Of a DNA stretch of 64,000 nucleotides, positions 41,318 through 49,997 are shown in pieces. Below the pieces are notes generated by a model. That model searched no databases. It worked only from the letters and a program-made list of their open reading frames with translations, and was not told the DNA's origin. Every line of letters starts with the position of its first letter. The first letter of the stretch is position 1. The DNA is taken from NCBI GenBank assembly GCA_002747325.1, contig PDOZ01000031.1, forward strand, positions 18,248 through 82,247. Direction: 5' to 3'. The stretch comes from Rhodobacterales bacterium. Its GTDB lineage: Bacteria > Pseudomonadota > Alphaproteobacteria > Rhodobacterales > Rhodobacteraceae. Position numbers and translations under genes: made by a program.

Positions 41318-43771
41318 TCAAGCCTTCCCGGCCAGTTTCGCCGGACCCGTTTCCTTGTCCCCGGCATCGCCGAAATAAATGGTCTGATGCGGGAACGGGA
41401 TCTCGATCTCGCGCTCATCAAAGATCCGCTTCAGGATGCCGTTATAGGCCCGTCCAACAGCCCACTGATCACCGGGAGTGGTCTTGATGCGGATACGGAA
41501 CATGACCGCGCTGTCGCCAAAGGTCTGCAAGCCGTGCCATTCCAGATCATCCAGAACACGTTCGGCGACCTCTTCATCTTGCATCATCTCCGCGAAGGCG
41601 TCGATCATGGCCGCTTTGACCGTATCCGCATCTTCAGAATAACCCACGCCCATATCGCACAGATAATAGCCAAAATCTCGGGCATAACTGGTAACCATAT
41701 CCACCGACGAGAAGGGGATGATATGGAAGGCGCCGGTTTTGTCGCGGATACTGACCGAACGAATGGTCAGCTTTTCAACCTTGCCCTGAATGGCACCAAG
41801 CGCCACCGTATCACCGACATTCATGGCGTTCTCGATCTGAATGAAAACCCCGGTGATAATATCCTGCACCAGTTTCTGCGCGCCGAAACCAACGGCAAGA
41901 CCCAGCACCCCGGCAGAAGCCAGCAGCGGCGCGATGTCGACGCCAATTTCGGACAGTATAACCATCAGCGTGATTACCAGAAGCGCAATGGTGGCGGCAT
42001 TCAGGAACAAGACCAGAAGGGTCGCCTCCCGTGCCGTAGCTACCTTCCCCACGGCGGGATTCAGCCGGTAATAGACCCAGGAGGTCATGGCGAGCCAGAT
42101 CATGAAAGCAACCGCGATAATGACGAAAACCGTCAACACAACCGACACGAGTTGCAGGCCCGCCGGGCTGGACAATAGCGCCGGAAGGTCGATAACCGTC
42201 ACCATGTCCAGCACGAGAAGCAGCGCGCAGAACAGGATCATATAGCGGATGGCGCCGAGGAAAAACGGCACGAAGCGGTCCAGCCGCTCCTGAATCATCG
42301 GCACCTGCTCCGACAGGGCGCGCGGGATCGGCAAGCCGTTTTCCGTCACCCGGTTAAGGAACTGCGACAGGGTTGTGCCGAACATCACCAGAAGCAGCAT
42401 CTGCCCGGAAGACACGAAGGATTTGAACACCACACGCGGCGGTTGCACCAATACCGTGACCAGCATCACCGCGAGGTAAATCACCACAGGGATATACCAA
42501 TACCGCGCCAGACGGGCGAGGAAACCGGGACCGCGGGGCGCTTTCGGAGGCGGGGAAGCGAGCAGGACAGATTGCAGCGGGTCGGTCGGATTCGGCGCAG
42601 CCGCGAGGGATATCTCTTCAGAATATTCCTGTTCCGCCTCAGCCTGCGCGGTTGCTGTATCCTCCAGACGCACCAGCTCCTCAGGCTCTGCCGGAGCGGG
42701 CACTTCCTGTTCCCCGATCTCCACGGCATTCACATTATCCGCAAAATCCGCGCCCTGTTCAGCCGCTTCCACCTCCCCCGGTGCCTTCTGCCCGGCCAGC
42801 CACCGGGCCACGCCCTCCCGGTTTTTCACGCTGGTCCAGATCAGATACAGCACCACCGAAACCGCGATAGCGGTCGAAAGCAGTTGCGCCGAGTTATAGG
42901 ACACATTGGCATTGATCACCGGCACGACCAGCAACTGCCCATAGCCCAGAATCCCCGCGAGCCAGGCAATGCGCTGTGACAGGTAGCGCGCCTGCGTGTC
43001 GCTGACCGGAAGGGTGCGCAGATTCGGCGCGCTTGGCGTAATGAACAGGCGCACGGCAACCTTGAACAGCCCAACCAGCAGAAAGGCGTTGAGAAACATC
43101 GACTGGCGCACGCTGATATTGCCGCTTTCACCAATGAACCAAAGCGCCACCCCGTAGCCCACGGCCCAGGCGACGATCAACGTCAGCAGGTCCACCGCGC
43201 TGGTCCCCAGCCAAAGGCTCATACGTTTGCCAAACCGTGCGCCGTCGGCTTTCTGGTTCAAACGGCGGTAAATGCTGCGCGAATACCGGCGCAACACGAA
43301 GTAAAGCCCAAAGACAATCGCCATCAACACCGCAAGGTTTTTCAGCGTATCCCACAAAACGGAAAACTCGTTACCGTCAAGATTTTTGATGCGCACCGGC
43401 AGCAAGGCAAGCTGCGCCTGCACGCGTTCAAGCCTGTCCAACGCCCCTTCAATGAAGTTTTGTGTTGCCTGAGCAACGGCGCGGCTGAAGGTAACATGCT
43501 CTTCCTGTGCCTCCGCTTCCGGCTTCACCGGCTCTTTCGGCACTGCCTCTCCCGCGCTTTGCCGCAACTGCTCCACCAGCGCCTTACGCGCCGTTTCATC
43601 CTCCAGAATGGTGATCAGCGCGTTGATTTCCGCGTCGGTTTTAGCCTCTGTCGGCGCCGCCTCGCCCTCAATCGGCGCCGCCTCGCTCGGGGCGGGCGTC
43701 GCCTCCTGCGCCCAAGCGGGGGCGGCGGAGAGCGCCAGAAGAAGGGTGAGGCAGCGGATCAGAGAGCGCAT
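41318..43771 (-). CDS. Large mechanosensitive channel, MscS family
   Basis: The ATG at 43771 gives 817 residues, starting with a signal peptide (LIRCLTLLLALSAAPAWA). It continues with a periplasmic Glu/Ala-rich segment and about eight hydrophobic helices, with an Ala/Glu-rich cytosolic insert around residues 390-450. The MscS core is intact: the pore helix ASAGVLGLAVGFGAQKLVQD, the ITGVFIQIENAMNVGDTVAL beta domain and ...VRSVSIRDKTGAFHIIPFSS. It opens under membrane tension to release osmolytes. Large MscS variants of this size (MscK/YbdG relatives) are common. It lies 79 bases downstream of the MliC gene. Confidence 0.92.
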   Translation of the reverse strand: MRSLIRCLTLLLALSAAPAWAQEATPAPSEAAPIEGEAAPTEAKTDAEINALITILEDETARKALVEQLRQSAGEAVPKEPVKPEAEAQEEHVTFSRAVAQATQNFIEGALDRLERVQAQLALLPVRIKNLDGNEFSVLWDTLKNLAVLMAIVFGLYFVLRRYSRSIYRRLNQKADGARFGKRMSLWLGTSAVDLLTLIVAWAVGYGVALWFIGESGNISVRQSMFLNAFLLVGLFKVAVRLFITPSAPNLRTLPVSDTQARYLSQRIAWLAGILGYGQLLVVPVINANVSYNSAQLLSTAIAVSVVLYLIWTSVKNREGVARWLAGQKAPGEVEAAEQGADFADNVNAVEIGEQEVPAPAEPEELVRLEDTATAQAEAEQEYSEEISLAAAPNPTDPLQSVLLASPPPKAPRGPGFLARLARYWYIPVVIYLAVMLVTVLVQPPRVVFKSFVSSGQMLLLVMFGTTLSQFLNRVTENGLPIPRALSEQVPMIQERLDRFVPFFLGAIRYMILFCALLLVLDMVTVIDLPALLSSPAGLQLVSVVLTVFVIIAVAFMIWLAMTSWVYYRLNPAVGKVATAREATLLVLFLNAATIALLVITLMVILSEIGVDIAPLLASAGVLGLAVGFGAQKLVQDIITGVFIQIENAMNVGDTVALGAIQGKVEKLTIRSVSIRDKTGAFHIIPFSSVDMVTSYARDFGYYLCDMGVGYSEDADTVKAAMIDAFAEMMQDEEVAERVLDDLEWHGLQTFGDSAVMFRIRIKTTPGDQWAVGRAYNGILKRIFDEREIEIPFPHQTIYFGDAGDKETGPAKLAGKA

Positions 43772-43850
43772 ATGAGACCTGTCAAACAGAGCGGGACAAA
43801 AAACATCGGGCCAGCGCAAACCGGCCCGACGCATCGAATTGAAAAGTGGT

Positions 43851-44504
43851 TTACTTGACCGTGACGGAAAGCGCAAACGGTGCGGGCGCGGTGGCCCGGC
43901 GGGCATATGCGCGCGGCAGGCCGATGCGAAGGTGCATCTCCCCATCCGCTTCGGCGATCAGCGGGAAGGTGTTGAAAGTCGCCTGCATATCCGCGTCTAA
44001 AATGTGCAGCATATGCGCGGAATCCAGTGTCCATTCGGCGCTGACCTCCTGCCCCGCCTTGACCGGAAAACGCATGTCGCACAGCTCATAGCCCTCGGTC
44101 ACATCGGCGATCTTGTAGGTCATCGCGCCATCCTCGCTGACAGTAAACGCACAATCGCGCGGGGTCACAACCGCCTGACAGGACCGCGCCCCCTCCGACT
44201 GATCGACCCCGCCTTTAACCCGCGCCAAGATCCCCTCCGCATTTTTCACATGCCAGGAATACCCCTCGCCCTCAGCGCTGACATAGCGCGCCCCGGAGGC
44301 ACTGACCGCAACCGGCGCCACATGCATCTTGCCGTCGATGAGCAACACCGCAAAGGCCTCGCCCGCCTCGGTATTGATATAGGCCACGCCCAGTTCCGAC
44401 CCGTCATTGCAGGCATAATTCTGCGTCGATGTCATGTCTGCGGCGCTGGCAGCACCGGCGAAAAGCACCGCAGCAGCGCTGGCGGCAAAAAACCGTTTAA
44501 TCAT
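43851..44504 (-). CDS. MliC-domain (C-type lysozyme inhibitor) periplasmic protein with extra C-terminal domain
   Basis: The 217-residue protein starts with a Sec signal peptide (FFAASAAAVLFAGAASA). Residues ~28-95 form an MliC domain: NYACNDGSELGVAYINTEAG, then AVLLIDGKMHVAPVAVSASGARY and GYSWHVKNAEGIL. MliC/PliC proteins inhibit C-type lysozymes. The C-terminal ~120 residues (with Cys pair CQAV..RDC and DAHMLHILD-like strand AEWTLDSAHMLHILDADM) make a second beta-rich domain that I do not recognise. No lipobox is present, so it should be periplasmic rather than anchored. Confidence 0.8.
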   Translation of the reverse strand: MIKRFFAASAAAVLFAGAASAADMTSTQNYACNDGSELGVAYINTEAGEAFAVLLIDGKMHVAPVAVSASGARYVSAEGEGYSWHVKNAEGILARVKGGVDQSEGARSCQAVVTPRDCAFTVSEDGAMTYKIADVTEGYELCDMRFPVKAGQEVSAEWTLDSAHMLHILDADMQATFNTFPLIAEADGEMHLRIGLPRAYARRATAPAPFALSVTVK

Positions 44505-44635
44505 GGGATACTCCTTGTTTTCGGCGACGTGTAAACCACCGCCCCCGGAAGATAAAGCCCCGCCCCGCCCGCATTGCGTTGTCGGCGAAAACAATCCTAT
44601 ACACCCAAAAACCCAGTCACCGCCGGAGCAACCAC

Positions 44636-45016
44636 ATGATTTCCTTTTTCGTCACATTAGGCCGAATGGTCAAAGCCATCACCCGATCATGGCAAGACGC
44701 AGCTTTTCGCACGACCCTGTTTCTAACCCTCGCAATCCTGATTTCCAGCACCGTGTTCTATCACAACGTGGAAGGCTGGAGCTGGATCGACTCCGCCTAT
44801 TTCAGCGTCATGGTAGCAACGACGGTCGGGCTTGGCGACTTCTCCCCGACCACCCCCGGCTCAAAGGTCTTTACCATGATCTACGCTCTGGTCAGCATCG
44901 GCATATTTGTTGCCCTGATGACCCAAATCGCGCAGGCGCTGCTTACACCGATAGCAAAGCGGGGCAAAAAAAGCACCGCGAAGAAGCGGAATAAAAAAAG
45001 CGCCGCGGAGGAATAG
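44636..45016 (+). CDS. Two-helix potassium channel with TVGLGD filter
   Basis: The ATG at 44636 (CGGAG seven bases upstream) gives 126 residues. The architecture is helix (TLFLTLAILISSTVFY), pore helix and filter (YFSVMVATTVGLGDFSPTT, residues 55-73), helix (KVFTMIYALVSIGIFVALMTQ), and a basic tail (KRGKKSTAKKRNKKSAAEE). It matches the minimal K+ channel fold (Ion_trans_2/KcsA-like); Leu replaces the usual Tyr in TVGYGD. The last codons double as the polA terminator on the other strand. It diverges from the MliC gene and converges with polA. Confidence 0.9.
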   Translation: MISFFVTLGRMVKAITRSWQDAAFRTTLFLTLAILISSTVFYHNVEGWSWIDSAYFSVMVATTVGLGDFSPTTPGSKVFTMIYALVSIGIFVALMTQIAQALLTPIAKRGKKSTAKKRNKKSAAEE

Positions 45017-45028
45017 TCCGGCGCGGCG
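44992..45028 (-). terminator. polA terminator embedded in the K+ channel coding region
   Basis: On the minus strand CGCCGCG and CGCGGCG pair (45028-45022 and 45007-45001) over a 14-base loop, followed by CTTTTTTT. It begins two bases past the polA stop codon and overlaps the last codons of the plus-strand channel gene. Confidence 0.8.
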
Positions 45029-45029
45029 T

Positions 45030-47825
45030 TCAATGCGCCTGCGCCCAGTTATCCCCCTGCCCCGCATCGACCACCAGCGGCACGTCGAGCCGAAGCAGGG
45101 GTTCGGCCGCGCCCTCCATCACCGGGCGGATTGCGGCAATCGCGTCCTCAACCGCCTCTTCTGCCACCTCAAAGATCAGTTCGTCATGCACCTGTAACAA
45201 CATCGTCGCAGGCAGGTCCGCGATGGCCTCGGGCATACGGATCATGGCGCGGCGGATGATGTCGGCGGCAGTGCCCTGAATGGGCGCGTTGATGGCGGCA
45301 CGTTTGGCAAACCCCGCCTGCGGACCGCGCGCATTGATCTCCGTCGTGTGGATTTTGCGGCCAAACAGGGTTTCAACGAAAGAATGCTCCTTGGCGAAGG
45401 CGATGGTCGCGTCCATGTAGCTGCGGATGCCGGGGTAGCGCTCGAAATAGCGGTCGATGAAGGCCTGCGCCTCGGCGCGCGGAATGCGCAGGTTGCGGGC
45501 GAGGCCGAAGCCGGAAATGCCGTAAATCACCCCGAAATTGATCGCCTTGGCGCGGCGGCGCACCTCGCTGGTCATCTCGTCCAACGGCACGCCGAACATC
45601 TCGGAAGCGGTGGCGGCGTGAATATCCTGCCCCTCGCGGAAGGCGGTTTTCATCGCGTCGATCCCGGCCATATGGGCAAGAATGCGCAGTTCGATCTGAC
45701 TATAATCGAGCGAAATCAGCTTCTTGCCGGGCGGCGCGATGAAGGCTTCGCGGATACGGCGCCCTTCTTCCGTACGGATCGGTATGTTTTGCAGGTTGGG
45801 GTCCGACGAGGCGAGACGGCCGGTAGCGGCGCCGGTCTGTAAATAGGACGTATGTACCCGCCCGGTCTCGGGGTTGATATGGGTTTGCAGCGCGTCGGTA
45901 TAGGTCGATTTCAGCTTGGCCAACTGACGGTAATCCAACACGCGGGCAGCAAATTCATGTTCGGTTGCAAGGTCTTCCAGCACATTGGCCGGGGTGGACC
46001 ACGCGCCGGTTTTGGTCTTTTTGCCCCCCTCCAACGCCATTTCCCCAAACAGAATTTCACCCACCTGCGCCGGGCTTTGCACGTTGAACGGATGGCCCGC
46101 AATCTCGTGCAACTCCGCTTCCAGCCCAGCCATTTTCTGCGCAAACGCATTGGACATGCGCGACAGCACATCACGATTCACCGCAATGCCCTGCACCTCC
46201 ATACGCTTAAGTACGGAAATCAGGGGCCGCTCCAAAGTCTCATATACCCGCGTCACCCTCTCCGCATGCAACCGCGGCTTCAGGAGCATCCACAGACGCA
46301 GGGTGATGTCCGCATCCTCCGCCGCATATTTCACCGCGTCCGCCACGGGCACCTTGTCAAAGGTAATGGCAGATTTCCCCGTGCCGATCAGGTCTTTGAT
46401 CGGGATCGGCGTGTGATTAAGATAGCGTTTCGACAGCTCATCCATGCCGTGCCCGTGCAGGCCCGCATTGAGCGCGTAGGACAAGAGCATGGTGTCGTCG
46501 ACCGAAACCAGCGGCGCCTTGTAACGCTCCAGAATTTTCGCGTCATATTTGATGTTCTGCCCGATTTTCAGCAGGGACGGATCGGCCAGAACCGGGCGCA
46601 GAATGGTCAGGGCAAGCTGCATGTCCATCTGCCCTTCCGCCAGTTCCGCAGCACCGAACAAATCCTCGCTGCCCGCTTTGTGGCCCAGCGGGATGTAACA
46701 GGCCTCCCCCGGCGCGACCGCAAGCGATATGCCAACCAGTTCGGCCTGCATCTCGTCCAGCGAGGTGGTTTCGGTGTCAATGGCGACATAGCCACGATCC
46801 CGGACCTTTTGCAGCCAAAGAGCCAACTCGCCGGCGTCGCGGACGCGCTGATATTTCTCCGGGTCAATCGGCGGCATCGTGGGCGCGCTGGCCACCGCCG
46901 CTTCCGGCACAACAATCTCCGGGCTTTCAACCCCCATCTGATCGGCAATGCGCTTGCTCAGGGTGCGAAATTCCATCTCGGCCAGGAAGGGCAGCAAGGT
47001 GTCCGCCTCCGGGTCGCGCAGTTCGAAAGCGTCCAACGTCAGGTCACCAAGATCGACCCGCTCGTCCAGCCGCACCAGCTCGCGGCTCATGCGAATCTGA
47101 TCCGCCTTTTCGATCAGGGTCTGGCGGCGTTTCGGCTGTTTGATCTCCTCCGCGCGCGCCAGCAGCGTGTCCAGATCGCCGTATTCATTGATCAATAGCG
47201 CCGCCGTCTTGATGCCGATGCCGGGCGCGCCGGGCACGTTATCAACGCTGTCGCCCGCCAGCGCCTGCACATCCACCACCCGCTCCGGCCCGACCCCAAA
47301 CTTCTCTGCCACCCCCTCGCGGTCGATGCGTTTGTTCTTCATCGGATCGAGCATCTCTACGCCGTCACCCACAAGCTGCATCATATCCTTGTCCGAGGTC
47401 AGGATGGTCACGCGCCCACCCGCCTCGCGGCCCTCACGCGCAAGGGTGGCAATGATGTCATCCGCCTCGAACCCCTCCTTCTCAATGCAGGCGATGTTGA
47501 AGGCGCGGGTCGCATCACGGGTCAGGGGGAATTGCGGCACAAGGTCTTCCGGCGCGGGCGGGCGATGGGCCTTGTAGCCCTCAAAAATCTCGTTGCGAAA
47601 CGACTTGCCGGAATGGTCGAACACCACGACGACATGGGTCGGCGCGTCTTGCGCCGAAGCGCTTTCGACCTGCCGAAACAGCATATTACAAAACCCGGCC
47701 ACAGCGCCGATGGGCAACCCGTCCGATTTGCGCGTCAGCGGCGGCAGCGCGTGATAGGCGCGGAAAATGAACGCCGATCCGTCGATCAGTTGCAGGTGAC
47801 AGCCCTTGCCGAAATTGCCCTTCAT
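45030..47825 (-). CDS. polA: DNA polymerase I
   Basis: The 931-residue enzyme has all three domains in order: the 5'-3' exonuclease (LIDGSAFIFRAYHALPPL, then GFEADDIIATLAREG), the 3'-5' exonuclease (YVAIDTETTSLDEMQAELVG, retaining the Asp-x-Glu metal pair) and the polymerase (motif A LDYSQIELRILAHMAG, motif B RRAKAINFGVIYGISGFGL, motif C LLQVHDELIFEV). It carries out Okazaki-fragment processing and repair. The ATG at 47825 is immediately followed by LQLIDGSAF-type sequence after MKGNFGKGCH, a short N-terminal extension. A terminator follows at once. Confidence 0.99.
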   Translation of the reverse strand: MKGNFGKGCHLQLIDGSAFIFRAYHALPPLTRKSDGLPIGAVAGFCNMLFRQVESASAQDAPTHVVVVFDHSGKSFRNEIFEGYKAHRPPAPEDLVPQFPLTRDATRAFNIACIEKEGFEADDIIATLAREGREAGGRVTILTSDKDMMQLVGDGVEMLDPMKNKRIDREGVAEKFGVGPERVVDVQALAGDSVDNVPGAPGIGIKTAALLINEYGDLDTLLARAEEIKQPKRRQTLIEKADQIRMSRELVRLDERVDLGDLTLDAFELRDPEADTLLPFLAEMEFRTLSKRIADQMGVESPEIVVPEAAVASAPTMPPIDPEKYQRVRDAGELALWLQKVRDRGYVAIDTETTSLDEMQAELVGISLAVAPGEACYIPLGHKAGSEDLFGAAELAEGQMDMQLALTILRPVLADPSLLKIGQNIKYDAKILERYKAPLVSVDDTMLLSYALNAGLHGHGMDELSKRYLNHTPIPIKDLIGTGKSAITFDKVPVADAVKYAAEDADITLRLWMLLKPRLHAERVTRVYETLERPLISVLKRMEVQGIAVNRDVLSRMSNAFAQKMAGLEAELHEIAGHPFNVQSPAQVGEILFGEMALEGGKKTKTGAWSTPANVLEDLATEHEFAARVLDYRQLAKLKSTYTDALQTHINPETGRVHTSYLQTGAATGRLASSDPNLQNIPIRTEEGRRIREAFIAPPGKKLISLDYSQIELRILAHMAGIDAMKTAFREGQDIHAATASEMFGVPLDEMTSEVRRRAKAINFGVIYGISGFGLARNLRIPRAEAQAFIDRYFERYPGIRSYMDATIAFAKEHSFVETLFGRKIHTTEINARGPQAGFAKRAAINAPIQGTAADIIRRAMIRMPEAIADLPATMLLQVHDELIFEVAEEAVEDAIAAIRPVMEGAAEPLLRLDVPLVVDAGQGDNWAQAH

Positions 47826-47891
47826 GCGCCTCTCCCTCGTTGTCCGGGGAGTTTGGCAGAAACCGGCGGCGGGCGCATCCCTTAAAGCGCC

Positions 47892-48272
47892 CTATCCGCG
47901 CGCAACCATCCGCCCGATGGGACGTCCGCCCAGAAGATGGGTATGCAAATGCAGCACTTCCTGCCCGCCATGCGGCCCGGCATTGGCGATGGTGCGATAC
48001 CCCGCCCCGCCTTCGCTCTGCGCCACGCCCAGCTTGACCGCCACCGCGCGAATGGTGCGGGCATAATCGACGATCTCCGCTTCCGAAGCCTCCGCCGCGA
48101 AGTGGTCAAAATTGACATACGCCCCCTTCGGGATCACCAGCACATGCACCGGCGCGCTGGGGGTAATGTCGTTAAAGGCCAACGTGTGTTCGGTTTCCAG
48201 CACCGTATCGTTGGGAATTTCCCCGCGCAGGATTTTAGCGAAGATGTTCTGGTCGTCGTAGGTATATGACAT
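47892..48272 (-). CDS. HIT-family nucleotide hydrolase (HinT type)
   Basis: The 126-residue protein carries the histidine triad VLHLHTHLLGG (His-x-His-x-His-x-x), the family's catalytic centre, and IFAKILRGEIPNDTVLETEH plus APVHVLVIPKGAYVNFDHF at the N-terminal side. This is the HinT/PKCI branch of HIT proteins, purine nucleotide phosphoramidases. It is 66 bases downstream of polA's start on the same strand, following the glycosyltransferase gene by nine bases. Confidence 0.93.
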   Translation of the reverse strand: MSYTYDDQNIFAKILRGEIPNDTVLETEHTLAFNDITPSAPVHVLVIPKGAYVNFDHFAAEASEAEIVDYARTIRAVAVKLGVAQSEGGAGYRTIANAGPHGGQEVLHLHTHLLGGRPIGRMVARG

Positions 48273-48281
48273 GGGCGGCTC

Positions 48282-49859
48282 CTAGTCGCTGAAGAGGTGA
48301 TCCAACTCGATGATTTCGCGGGCGCGGTCCTCGGGAACGGAGAGGAAACGGGACACGGCGCGGGCGTTTTCCTCTTTCGTGCCGTTTTCGCGCATCAGGT
48401 AAAGGTGATCGAAGCCCGAATCGCGGATTTGGTCGCTTTCGAAATAGAAATCCGAACGAATGGCCGGGATCAGCTTCGAGAGCGTATCCTCCGGGGTGCG
48501 CTCACCCGCAAGACCGACCCGCATCGCATGGCCCTTGATCCACTCGTCGGTGAACTCGCATTCCATCTCCAGCACGCGGGTCGTGGAGCGGTCGGCATAG
48601 AAATCGCGCAAGAGGTCCATGTTGTTGGGGTCGAGCGCGATGACCATGCGGTCGGTGTCATAGTAATCGAACAGCATCCGCATCAGGGCACGGCGGTGGC
48701 GGGTGCGTTTGCTCAGGCTCGATTGAATGCCGCCAAGATCCGGCAAAGGGGTGCTGGCCTCGTCGAACAGGTAATCAATGGCGGGAATATCGGTGAACTT
48801 GCGCACCTGATCCAGAAAGCGTTTACCGACATGCCACTTCTTCGCCACCACGACCAGCAATTCCCGATCACGCCCCAGCGACGCCTCCGCCTCCCAGAAC
48901 CGGGGCGCGAATCGCTGGCCGATCCGCCCGCGCCCGACCACGAATTTGAACAGGCTTCGCCCTTCGTTGGATATGTTGAAATCCACCCCATCGGCAGTGT
49001 AAAGCGCACCCAACCGGCGGCGCAGCTCCTCGGCGCCGGGGCTGATCTTGCGCGCAAACAGGTAATCCTGCGACAACAGCAGGTCATAATGGTCGTTATA
49101 AAACGTCACCGGCATGCCGTAATCGGTGAACATCAGGAAGGTCAGGGTCCGGGTGCGAATCTCATCGGCGGGGACCAGATGGCGCACCAGGGTCTGAAAG
49201 AAGGTCTCGTCCGGAATCCAGGTCGTCGCAAAAAAGCGCATCACATCGCGGCGCCGCTTGATGAAAGCGAGGATCCATTCAATGGTGCGCCGCCGCAGGC
49301 ACCACCATTGCGAGCCGATCATCACCTGAATATCGTCGGGGATTTTGCGCGTCAGCCCAAGGCGTTTTTGCCATTCATAAGACTGATAAAACCGCCATTT
49401 CTGCGTGCGTTCATTGAACCAATGCCGATAAATCAGCCGCTCTTCCTTGAAGCCGGTCTTGATCCAGTCGCTCTCGAAAAAATCGAAACTCTCGATGTAA
49501 TCAACATCGTTTTCATCGAGGTATCTGTGGGCAAATTCGGCGGATTTGATCGACATGCAATCGCCGGAAATCATGTAAAAATGCGTTGCGCGCGGGAAAG
49601 CCTCCACCGCCGCCTTCACCGCCTCCAGCGTCCCCTCGACCAGCGACCATTCCCCCCAGCCACATTTCACCCGCCGCTTGGCAAACGTCACCGCCGGATT
49701 GTCATCCAGCGCCGCGCGCAGCATCTCGTAATCGGAGCGCTTCGAGCGGGCATCAAAGTGAATCGAAATGTAATCCCCCGCCGCGGTCAACCGCTGCGCC
49801 TGATCAATGATCGCCTGTGGATCTTTATGCGACAGTAGAATGAAGGCGATTTTTGCCAT
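48282..49859 (-). CDS. GT14 beta-1,6-N-acetylglucosaminyltransferase-like protein with DUF5928 C-terminus
   Basis: The 525-residue protein starts with a core-2/I-branching-enzyme domain (MAKIAFILLSHKDPQAIIDQ, SIHFDARS, then ATHFYMISGDCMSIKSAEF and the acceptor-side IGSQWWCLRRRTIEWIL) of GT14 type. The C-terminal ~230 residues (LLVVVAKKWHVGKRFLDQVR, then MVIALDPNNMDLLRDFYAD, EMECEFTDEWIKGHAMRVGL) fit DUF5928. No signal or membrane helix is evident, so it should be cytoplasmic and act on an activated sugar precursor. It diverges from a sulfotransferase gene over 138 bases, suggesting joint glycan modification. The acceptor is unknown. Confidence 0.85.
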   Translation of the reverse strand: MAKIAFILLSHKDPQAIIDQAQRLTAAGDYISIHFDARSKRSDYEMLRAALDDNPAVTFAKRRVKCGWGEWSLVEGTLEAVKAAVEAFPRATHFYMISGDCMSIKSAEFAHRYLDENDVDYIESFDFFESDWIKTGFKEERLIYRHWFNERTQKWRFYQSYEWQKRLGLTRKIPDDIQVMIGSQWWCLRRRTIEWILAFIKRRRDVMRFFATTWIPDETFFQTLVRHLVPADEIRTRTLTFLMFTDYGMPVTFYNDHYDLLLSQDYLFARKISPGAEELRRRLGALYTADGVDFNISNEGRSLFKFVVGRGRIGQRFAPRFWEAEASLGRDRELLVVVAKKWHVGKRFLDQVRKFTDIPAIDYLFDEASTPLPDLGGIQSSLSKRTRHRRALMRMLFDYYDTDRMVIALDPNNMDLLRDFYADRSTTRVLEMECEFTDEWIKGHAMRVGLAGERTPEDTLSKLIPAIRSDFYFESDQIRDSGFDHLYLMRENGTKEENARAVSRFLSVPEDRAREIIELDHLFSD

Positions 49860-49997
49860 TTACGAACCATGAAGCCATTTGGGGGCAGTGTTGACATAAT
49901 TTACTTAACGGATCATTGAAAAGGGAAAGTTTAGCTGCTTTTAACCTTTAGGGTCTATGCCGGGCCTGTCCGAACCGGCAAAAGGAGGCGTAACGGT

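Noticed and set aside
45852..47198. A 448-residue plus-strand frame opposite polA
   Set aside because: Antisense shadow; polA is complete with all motifs.
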